From assembly GCA_022747635.1 (NCBI GenBank), contig JAKTNV010000011.1, forward strand, positions 16,095,975 through 16,159,974: a DNA stretch of 64,000 bases, written 5' to 3'. Positions within the stretch are counted from its first letter, which is position 1; each line of letters starts with the position of its first letter. The position numbers and the translations under genes are program-made. A model generated the notes under the pieces. The model searched no databases. It had not been told where the DNA came from and saw nothing but the letters and a program-made list of their open reading frames with translations. This document shows, one piece after another, positions 47,291 to 59,200 of the stretch. This DNA comes from Hetaerina americana. Its lineage: Eukaryota; Arthropoda; Insecta; Odonata; Calopterygidae.

Positions 47291-50200
47291 CTGAAATAGA
47301 GAAAAAAATTTTATCAATCTGAATAATTACATTATACATAATTATATAGGATTTATGCTGTATTTTGTGATCAAATATGCTAACATAATGCCAACATCAT
47401 ACCAAAAACATGTAAGAAATGCAAACATTTTGAAGTAAACTTGAAAGTTAACATTTCTCACTATTGACAAGGATATGCAGTTGAATATAGGAAAAATCAT
47501 GTGGAGAAGAAATGAGAACAAGAATATGAGAATGATTTTGATACTGTATTCAATCTTTTCTTGCTCAACTTTGTGGAAGTCCATGTTCATTAAATGAAGA
47601 ACACAATGTATTTTTCTACTGTTCCTTATTTTCGTACTACTAGTTTCAATGCTTAGGCATCATCATCAGGTACCTGATGATGACCCCTAAGCGTTGAAAC
47701 TAGCAGTATGAAAATAAAGAACAGTGGAAAAATACATTGTGTCCTTCATTTAATGGACTTTGATACTATCTATTTTTGAAGTTTGATAAGGATCAGCATA
47801 AGACGCACCCATGTTTTCACCTATAAAATGTGAAAATTTTCTTTTAACAATGCATGACAGTACTTTTTTTTTTAACCTTACAATTTGACAGTCTTCATTC
47901 TGCTTACTTTCATGATGTCATGCTTTCATTGGAGAAGGAAACCTTTCCCTCTACCCACACAAGTTTCTGTAATGCTTTATGGGTAAAAGGTTGATCTCTA
48001 CATTGTACCAAGGTACAAATATATTAAATCTTCAATCAGTATAGTCACTGGCTTGAAACACAAAACAAGCACACGCCAGTTTTTGAAACAGATATTTTTG
48101 CATCCTGTGCATCTTTTTCTTACTCTCCTCTTTCTCTCCTTTTACTAATTAGGCTCAAGTGACATCCTAAATATTTTCATAAAACATCATGCGTTCCATG
48201 CAAAAAAATAATTCAATATGTAAATAAAGAAAAATGAAGGGTTTACATTGAAGCGTGGATTATTATTTGGCAGTCTACCGTTCAAGATAGGTTTTGGACA
48301 GATGCAATACTTAACACATCTAAATTTCTTGGCCTCACCTAAATAGACAACCCAACACCCAACCATAAAATAACTCCTTCTTCACTTCCTTCCTCCATTA
48401 ATTCTGTCCAGCATGCTTCCTTTTCCTCCACTACCTTGCTTGTCTAACATCCTCCCATTTATCACGACTTTTAATATTCTATACCAAATCAAAATGCACT
48501 GCATGCATCTTCCTGCCTCCTTTAGATTTCTCCCTAGAATTCCCTCTCCTCCTCCACTATGCATAATATTTTTTTGGTATTACTTTCAGTTTTTTTCTGT
48601 ATTCAAACATCTGATTATTCTTTGTAACAAAGTAAAAAATCAGCACTTAACTAACAATTAAAATTTAAGTTGTACATAACAGTTTTATTATGAATAATTC
48701 AATATTCAAGTGAACAGTGTTCTATGCACTTTTTCCTTGACTCAACTTTGATCATCCCCTAAGCTGAAGGTAAGAAGAATAAAAAAACTTCATAAGAATC
48801 TGAAAGTGATTGCATCGAGACTTCAGCAATTCTGTAGAACATCTTGGGCATAAATCTACCATTTGTAATTTTCCTGGTTGATTTCCAATGGTAAATAATA
48901 CATGCTGCTAGATTTAAGCTAATCAAACATGACTTTTATGATGCCACGATAAAGGCAACATCGAGTGGCAGGGTGGGAGAAATTGGGAGGTTACATCAAT
49001 CCAAGTTTTATCTCAAAGCTCTGTGTATAAGTTTTCCTCTCAAGAGGCTTGTCTTATAAGAAAACTAAGAGATTTAAATTTTTTTTAAAGACAGTAAGGC
49101 CCAGGTATCTATCCTATCAGATACAGAAGAGATAGTGGCAAGGCCAAACTGAATTGAATGGTACTCTAACCATTGATCTCTACCTTCCTCTCATGGCTGC
49201 ATGGAGATTTAAATTTTATTGCCCTCACTAGCAGTCACAAAAAGGACTAATGCCAAATGCATTCCATATCCATGGATTTCGTGGAAAAAAAGTATAGATA
49301 CATACAGAGCTAAAAGTCATCACCAGTCATCACAAATACAGTTTCACAATTTTACGACTTTGCACGCTTTGTTGCAGCCACATTACCAAGTTATCTATAA
49401 CCATAATAGATATTTCTCAAACCAGCATCTGGGAAACTGGGGGGAGAAGGTGAGTAGGATTTTTATGCCATCATTTTAAATCCTGATTTTTTCATTACTG
49501 TTGGGTGCACTTCACGTTTGTCATGATTTTTTCACGTGAAAGCAATACTTTCTTTTTTACAATGCATGATGACAGTAATATCTATTTTTATACTTGTGCT
49601 AATTAGCCACTGAGATATTGCAAATTCTTTTGAGTTTAAGTAATTAATTGCTGTTAAGTAAACATAATATTCTTCCTGACTGCTAGAATAAACTGAAACT
49701 TACTCACTCCCATAATCTCCTTACTGAATACGTTCACCTTTGATTATCCCCTTAACTTTCTGTACATTTTCTTTGATCACCCAAACACTTCCTATCCCCA
49801 TCCACAAATTCTAAAAGCATCCTTTCCATCTACAACTCACCTCCCAAACCTATTTTCATTACATGCTACATACGTTTTATTATTCTGTACCATGCTTTGT
49901 GGAGGGCACTTTGAGTGAGTATGCCGTCCGTCGGATGGGACGTTAAGCTGCGGACCCCTTGGCGCCTTTCGGAAAGAGTAGGCTAATGCCGACGCCGGGT
50001 TTCTCTCCACCCTTCATCCTTTCCTGTCCATGCCCTATGGCGCAAATGACCTCATCTGTCGGTCGCCTCCCCTAAATACTACTACTACTTATTTTGTACC
50101 ACATTATAAAACTAAAAATTTAGGCCTACTTTCTGTAAATTATTTATATTTAATTTTTATTTTAATGAAAAAGCAGAAATGCTACCATAAAATAGCATAT

Positions 50201-53200
50201 CACCAATAACATTGGCCCACATTAGTGCACCACCAAAGACACAACTTCCTAATAGTTCAGACACAACTGAAACATATTTAAAAAGGTTTTGTTTCCTTTC
50301 CATTAATTAAGCTTTCACTACTTGAAATATCAAAGCCTAATATAACGTATAATACATCACTGCATGTATTTATGATGATTAGAGGGCCAAATTGCCAGAG
50401 CAATGATCCATCAAATCATGCTCAACCCTTAAGTTGTGCTGATGAAAAGTTAATGCCATTCTGGTGTACTTACATTCCGAATAAAGCTCCTCCCAAGTGC
50501 GCTGCATGATCAAAGAACTTCCACCCCATCAACACTCCAGCGGTATCAAGAGCAACAATCACTTTGATAGCCTAGAAGAAAAGCATCAGTCATAAATACC
50601 AAGCAATGTTTGCATGCCATTATTTGTGAAATGACTTAGATATGCCAGTGGTCGGTAATACACAAAATAGATGGGCAAAGTGCAAGATTAATAGAAGAAG
50701 AGAAATCAGGCAATGATTTCAAACAAACATTATAAATCAAATGAATGGATTAGGATCCCCAGCAAAGAGTAACATTCATTCACACCCTCAGAAGTACAAC
50801 AAGTGTTAATCAAACAAGAAAAATTTCGGGTAACAATACCCAAAAACAACTATATAGTTAAGATATTATCAAATTGAGTAGTTTCAGGCATGATGTGGTA
50901 GAATTAGAACATAATAAAGAAAAGATAGTAACAATTTTCCACTAGATAAATTTAATAAAATGACCAGGATCGTGTAATACATCAGAACACAGTTACATTA
51001 TTAAACTTATCCAGGGGAAAATTGTTACCATCTTTTCTTTATTAAGATATTATGCTAGTTTAGAAAGAGGGAATATGACCCACATGAGGATAGTTTAGGC
51101 TCAGGTGTACTTGACTGAAAGATAGAAAAAGGCATCCTAGGAAATGCAATCGAAGAAGATTGGGGTGGATATACAAGGTGTGTTAAAAAAGTATCGCAAA
51201 TTTTGAATTTTTGCAGGTTACATATATTTGATTTTTGATTTTTTTGTGGCGCCATACTGGCACTTATGTCTCTCACTTATGACAAAAAGTTCGGCCATTT
51301 TTAATGTTCAGGTAATTGTTGAAAGCTGTTTTGCTTGGATGTGTTATGGCTTGTCTTTGATTTTTGCCTGTTCCATAAAATGGATCAAAGAATCTGAATC
51401 AAATTTTGAGTGAAAAACGAAATTAAGTGTGTGGACATATTCCGAATGTTGACCATGGAATATGGAGAAGCGGCCTTGGACCGAAGCAACGTTTATTGGT
51501 GGTACAAAATGTTCTCTGAGGGTCTAGAAGACGTGAACGACGAAGAGCGTGCCGGATGCCCGAGCACGTCAACAACATACGAAAACATTGATGAAGTGAA
51601 GAAAATAGTAACGGCCAATTGTCGAATCACCATTAGAGAAGTTGCTGAGGACCTAAACATATCGATTGGCTAGTGCCATATCAATGATTTGGGCATGACA
51701 TGGGTCACCGCGAAATTCACACCTAAATTTCTACTAAAAACAGCAACGCATTAACATTGCTAATGACTCTGTCCATGACAACCCAAATTTGCTTCAGAGG
51801 GTCATAACTGGTGATGAATCATGGGTTAATGGCTATGACGTGAAAACTAAAGCTCAACCATCCCACTGAAGCACGAGCCAAGACCGAAAGAGCATGCCAA
51901 GTTCGGTCAAATGTGAAAGTTTTGCTCACAGTTTTCTTTGATTGCAGGGGCATAGTGCATCATGAGTTTTCACCACAGGGTAGACCAGTAAATAATGAAA
52001 AATTACCTACAAGTTATGCACAATTTGCGCAAAGCAATCCACCACAACCAACTGGATTTGTGTAACAACAAATATTGGCTTTTGCACCATGACAACACCC
52101 CTGCTCACACAACGTTACTTGTGCGCAAATTTTTGGCCAAAAACAACACACTATGATTCCACAGCCACCCTATTCCTCAGACCTGGCCCCCAGTGTCTTT
52201 TCTTGTTCCCGAAGCTAAAGAGGCCCACGAAAGGATGGCGCTACACTACGATTGACGAGATAAAGACTGCATAAAAGGAGGAGCTGAAGAAGATCACAAT
52301 AAATAATATTTTTAAATGCTTTGAGAATTGACAAAAAACGTTGGCACAAGTGTATAATATCTAATGGGGATTACTTTGAAGGGGACAAAATAGATATTCA
52401 TATATAAATAAATAATTTTTGAAAAAACACAAAAGTCATGATACTTTTTGAACAGACTTCCTATAATATCCTCAAGGGACTACTCAAAAGATAATGAAAA
52501 TACCTAAGGAAGAATTTTTTGGACTCACTTTACAGTATTTATGAGGAAGAGCTTTGGCCAGAAGACTTTGTTCGATCAAGAGAGTGCAAATGATTACTTA
52601 GGGGATCATCAGTTTGGGTTCAGAAAGGGGGGAGGTGTATGTGTTGTCACAGGTCACCAGAAACAGGAATGTAGAATACAACTAGGTTATATTTGCCGAA
52701 ATCACAGTTTACAGAATCCATTCCACAGAATAAATTGGGTAGAATTAATGAATGTATTGCTGAAGGGGGGATAAAAATGGAGAGATGGTGGAAACAGTAG
52801 CTAACATGATAAAGGAATAGGTAAGAAGGGGGTAATACAAGGTTGTCCCTTATCACTCATGCTTTGAATATACACATAGAGGCATGGTAATAGAAGCAAA
52901 GGAGGAGTCGGAGGTCACAATGAAGGTCAGCTGGCAATTAATCAAATCAGTTGAATATGCAAAAGATCAAGTTTTGTTTACATGCTGAGTACATTATCAT
53001 TGAAAATTGAAGATTCAAAATCAAAGCAAAGGTAAAACCGAAACAAAAGTAAAGAGTTTCTAAGATATAGAAGGTTAAGTAAAACATTTAAGTAGGAGAG
53101 CAGAAACTTAAGTAGGTAAAACAGTTCATTTACCTAGGAAGCTACCATTTTCTATGAAGATTTTCAAAGGAGTAGAATGGACATTAAATGAAGACTTGAA

Positions 53201-56200
53201 GTATGTGAACATTTTATGAAGAGGTGGGATTTGATGACTGGGGCCTTAAAGAAGTAAATATGTTGAATAAAGATAAGAGAAAACTTTGAGAGTGGAGCAT
53301 AACTTTACGTGGCTCAGAATCTTGGTCATGCAAGCAAGAGGAGAAGTGCAGATTTAGGCTTTCGAGCTGTTGGAGTTGAAGAGGGAAAATGTGAAATGAA
53401 TGAAAAGGAAAATGACTGAGGAAGTGCAAGGCAGAGATGGCTTATGGGAGAAATTCAAAGAAAGCAGCAAAAGAGGGAAGACAGGGCACACTGAATGGAA
53501 CTTTATTTCAAAGGGAAGAATGTTGGAAAAGCAAGGTAGAGATAGGAAAAATATAAGTATGTTGGACAGAATGGAAGGAGGGATACAGTAAGCAGAAGGG
53601 AGTTAAAGAACGGTTAAGTTTGTGGCGAACGATGGGGGCGGCAAGGTCTTGTAAGTGTAGCAGGGGTTGGCCTTCATCAAAAACCTACCTTGAATGATAA
53701 GACTTATGTAGTCATTATGGTAAAGGAAATGATAATATGAAGTCGGAATGAATCATCACCAGTGTTTCAAAGCAACAATTGGCAGAATCCCTCCATTATT
53801 CCCTTTCTATTATTAACTCCTATGTACATGTATGCCCTGATAATTCCTTTGTTATTCATTCATCTTTACTTGGCTGACAAACATATCTGTCTCTTGGCCA
53901 CCGTATCTATTACTTTACCAACTAATCTGCAATGTCAAAAGGTGTCCTCATCATTGTCAGGGACTTTGAAGATGATTACAAATGTGAGATAAATGATAGG
54001 ATAAACAACACTGCTTGAATGGCTTTTGAAACTCAAACTCAATTTTACTTTCATTAGAACAATATTACAAATTGTAATAACAATCTAATTTCCACAGAAA
54101 GGATAATCAAATCAATAATAAATGATGTAACAACATCCAACAAACTCCAAACAAATAATTATGTACTTACAGACGCAGCGGAGAAAGAATACATGGGCAG
54201 AAAAATAATGCCCAGCTGAGTGTCTGGGTGTACAGTACACACATAGCCCAAGATGGCCATTATTGCACCAGACTGGAAAGAAAATATTTCACACATATTA
54301 ATTTTTTTAAAACCATTAACTTTGAATAAAAATAAGAAGCTTCCCATTTATTTGACAAAGTTCCATTTGATAAAAATAACGGAAAATTATAGCAGTAATT
54401 TTTTATGGTTGAAGTTCATTCCAATACATTGATCTAAGTTTAACCATTATCCATACTTAAAGATACAATGGGATTGTTTATTGCACATTTCCTGGGCACG
54501 CAAGCCACCTATCCCAGGAAAGTAAATAATTGACTTTATTTAAAATACTTACAGCACCAAGTGAAAGGCTGTTACTGGCAATAGTGATTTTATGAAGGTA
54601 ACTCGTGAATGATGAAATGACACCTGCACTCAAATAAAGGCCGAGGAACTGCTCCTTTCCAAGTGATGCAACTGCACCTGCATGATCAAAGAAGCATGTC
54701 TACAATTTTGAATCCACACAAAGTAACCATACTAAACATTAAGGAGTACCGATATATTAGATTGTTAAATAAATAGTGATTTTGTATTGATTCTCATAAC
54801 AAAATTAATCATCCATTATTTGAACATTATTATTATTCACACATGGATTTGGATATGAATATATCTTGATCTCTCATGGACTCAATCAGTTTATAACACT
54901 TATACTACTTATTTTGCACTATATGCATTTATTTATGTGCATTACACATACCCACATCTATTAACAAACCGAAACTGCTCAATGATAAAAATGTCTCTTT
55001 ACATTATTACATATTTTGAATGAGTATCATGAATTTATGAACCTTATGAAATTAGAAGAGCATGGTATTCAAGTGGACGAAGTACTGAGCTAATGACTAG
55101 AGAGCCCTGGTTTGATTCTGGGTGATGCCTCTGTGGACCGTCAGCTTCACCAAGCCGTGTAATATTTTGGGAGCCAGATCTTCCGTGGAAACCACAAGCA
55201 GTACAGGGAAAGGAACTGGCCCACTGTCTTTAACATACAATTTCATCTTTGGTTAGTGAACAATGCCAACTTCAGGATTCTCATTGCCACAAAAATATTC
55301 CCAGAATTATTAAAACTGGTAACTAGCCTCTAATAGTCTCCAACCATAGCACAAATAACTCCATATTTATTAACTATAAATCATCAACATAATACCTTTC
55401 ATGTATGACTATTGGTTTACCACAAAAATGTTTTGCATACAGTAACCTTATGTACCACTAGATATGTGATAAAAAATACTTATCATAAAAATGAAATGTG
55501 GAGTAATAATTTTAATAAAAGCATTCCGACAACTAAATGAAATAAAAATAAAGTTCAGTGGACTGCCATAAATTATGAGGAAAAAATACAGACACCAAAA
55601 TCCTCCTAGGCGGTGATCAATATCATCTGCCCATGGCATCTCTTTAAATAACAATCTGGAGTTAGAATGGATTAAGAATCCTTTTCTATTTGCCCCAGCT
55701 CTGAATATAAATGGGTGTTCACATTCATCTAATATCTCAGCGATTGATTCTGCTTCTGTACTTCATAACTGGACAGATTTAATTTCTCTGCCACATTCCC
55801 AGTCTTGACTTATCCTCTCCTTTTCTCAATAGGTGAACAGCCTTAATTATTTGTGAGAAGTACCCTTCCATTGGCATACCCCAACCCACACTTCAATTTC
55901 TTAAATTTCCTTTGCCTTCACATTCAGTCATGTATCAGAATATGCCACATCAGCTTCATCCTTCTCGAATCTATTTTATTTTATAGGTCTGCTTCTCTTC
56001 CTATCTCCCTTAACTTCTCTTCATTGGTTACTTTCACAGTTCAACTTTATCCTGATATGTCACAGTGCAATGGCTCTCTGAAAGCTGGTATCTTTTATCT
56101 TCTCTATCCATAACAGTCCACTTTTCACATCCTTTGTTACTTGTGTAACACATAGCAATTATTTACTTCAACCCACAAAATAAAAGAATTATTTCATCTC

Positions 56201-59200
56201 AGTTCCTATGAAAGAAACAATAAAAAGTAATTAATTTCCTGTGCAACAAAATTACACTCAACTTTTGTGTTCATTAAAATTTTTACATTGAAAATTATGG
56301 CTGTATATGAATACAAAACCAAACCACGATAATTAACCCAACAGTTGGTTCAAGAGGCAAGAGAGAAGCTCACCTCAAACTAAGCCCTGTGTGGCATGTG
56401 AAATTCACACACCAGGGTATGGGAACCAATTCCTTTTCACGTGCTACTTGCGGTGTCCCCAGAAGATCTCGCTCTGTATCTTAAAGCTACAAGTCAATTT
56501 ACAAGTCTTTTGAATACTGTCTTAAATGTAATAAAAACATTTCAAATTATTACATTGTGTAATGCATGCAATTAACAAGTGCTGTGCCATTTATTACCAT
56601 CAGCAGCCTTCAGATGTGCAACCCACAGTCTTGTAAACTGGCTTGTGGCTTTGAAAAAATGGCCCACTGTTGTAAAAAAATAACTCATAAATGAAGCTGA
56701 GGGTTCTCAGGGGCATTGATAAGAAATGGACCTAGCGCCTCTGGTCAGTAACACAGTGCTCTAGCCACTGGACTACCATGCTCCTTGGTAAAGGATAAAA
56801 TATTTACAATAATATTTAAGCCTTATGACATTAAGGATTTTCTATCTCCTCTTGGTGAAAATCAATATACAAAGAGCGGAATTAAAGCATCAACATTTAA
56901 TATGGCATTTAGTTAAATTTTTAATTTATCATCCTGTTTTCTTCTATTGGTATTCATCAAAGGCTTTTAAGAACATACCCAATAAATATTAAAGAAATCA
57001 ATATGTAACCGGTAACCAACCAAGCAACCTTTGTAAGACAGGGATGAGGACATGCTGCTGTCTTTGATTTTACTGTATGAGCTGACTCAAAACAAAACAT
57101 TCTACTCCATTTGGATAGCTAAAATCATACCATAGAATACATCTGTCCATGTAACTTTTTTCCTTGTCAATCCATCATGAAAACAAAACTGACTCTATGC
57201 ATGCTACAAAAAAAGTGGGATGATCCATTGCAAAGGTGATACCAAAGTTTGATTTGCCATAAAAGGACCTCATGCTTAAAAGTTATAGGGAAAACTAGGC
57301 AAAACTGCTACTTATTTTTAACCTGCAAGACGTACCAGATGAAAAGCTGTGTAGAACATACATGTTAGCTAGCAGGTGAAGGAGTGAGTAATGGCTGAAT
57401 GTGGACAAAAGCATTGGCCAACAGAGTACTCCTGCAAAATACATTTTGAGAACAATTTTTATTAGAAAAACCGAAAAAGTTGGCATTTGAATAATCGTAA
57501 ATTCATACATAAAGATAAATAATAAAAATTATTCGTGTATCATATCAATTTATACAAGCATCAAAGGCTAAACAATATTTGAAAACGAAGCTGATAAGAG
57601 ATACTCACTGCTACAAGGATTGGAACAGAAATATTTCACCATAGATGTTTGCAATCGTGGAACTCGCCAAGCCAAAAACACCAAACAGTTGACGAAGCAC
57701 ATTGGATAAAATAAACGCTGTCCTTCAGTAAGTCCATTCCACCATGCATTTATCTCTCGACGCCAATGACCCTACTTCGTTAGTTCGGATGAAAACATTG
57801 CTAATGTTATACCTCTTCTATAATTATAAATTATCTTAGAAATAGGAAAGTCGGGAAATGAGAGACAATACCTCCAATATTGATTAAAAACAGGAATGAA
57901 TGTGATTAAATTACTTGCCTGATTGGCTATTTGTCTCGAAAAATTAGACGACATTAGAATTATTTACGCTTCATATTTAAACATGACTAGTTACATGCCT
58001 GCTTTATGGATCCATAGAATCTTTCTTCGACCCAGCCCAAAGGTTTTCTCACCATTCTTATGGCTCGGTTTCGCATGTTTTCATACTGCCACAAAGTAGC
58101 ACCAACATAAGTACAAGAACTAAACTGCAAGGAAAAGAATTAATTAATGAACTGCTTGTAATAATCCCAACGGCAGTGAAAGCTAATTTGAAAATGCCTT
58201 ACAGCCACTGTAAACATGAGAGGTTTCCACAGAGATCTAGCTGAGGCATGACCATCATCTGCTGCTGATTCGAACGGATGCAATGTCTTATTCGGCTTGG
58301 AAATTGGTTTTCTAGATAAACTAATACAGGATTTACGGAATTCTCTCACAGCTATTCTCTTGGGCACCACGTATACACAAGCAACGTGGGCCAACTTTTG
58401 GATACAAAAATGCCGGCTAAGAAAGAAAGGACCATGATTGAACACATGAAACAACAAACATATACAGATAATCATCTTAAAAAGCAAATTCAAAGTCGCA
58501 CCTGAACATGACTAATCTTAGTATCACAAACACGAAGACAATTCACAGCATCTTCTGATTGCATCAGGCATTGGAAATCAACAACACCAATCTCATGAAT
58601 TTAACATATTTTTGATAATAACACTTAAAACATGAGAATTACACATCTGTAAAGGCAAATGAAGAAGTAAAAACAATATTTTTTCAAATTTATATCACAT
58701 ATGTGTAAAAAATGAGGAATAAAGGTAAACTATTGGGTGAAAACAACACACTTCACTTGCCGTTTTAAAATAAGGAACAAATGCCATGGGAGGAACAGTG
58801 AACATTTGAAAGCAGAAATACCAAAACGCAAGGAACGACCCGAACATTGGAACAGTTATGGACCGGAAAAATTGCGCGATAATATGAAACAGTTTGAAAT
58901 ACGACAAATGTTAAGATTGTGTTAAATAAAACAGTTTATGGCGTCACTTGGTGAAAAATAGTCATATTGAAAATTAACAACTTGACTTTTTCACATAGAA
59001 ATTTTTTATTTACCTCCTAGGTTTCGTTATGGTATAACATCATCAGGTAAAAATACCTATATTTTTTACCTAATGATGTTATACCATAACGAAACCTAGG
59101 TGGTAAATAAAAAAATTCCTACGTGGAACAGCAAAGTTGTTTATTTTCAATTTCAAGATTATGTTAATTACTCAAACTTGGCTTGGGTGACAACTAAAGT

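Larger units (their letters stand above)
54678..57335 (-). other. PARL intron 5 with two SINE-like remnants
   Basis: Besides the repeats at 55070-55240 and 56345-56790, no coding or RNA signal was seen in this 2.7-kb intron. Confidence 0.55.

Noticed and set aside
58500..58620. Possible extra PARL or RNA-binding-type exon on the minus strand (reads [19 protein letters not shown])
   Set aside because: Its donor phase (0) does not fit PARL exon 2 (which needs phase 2), it lacks a clear acceptor, and exon 1 at 60267-60352 fits exactly.
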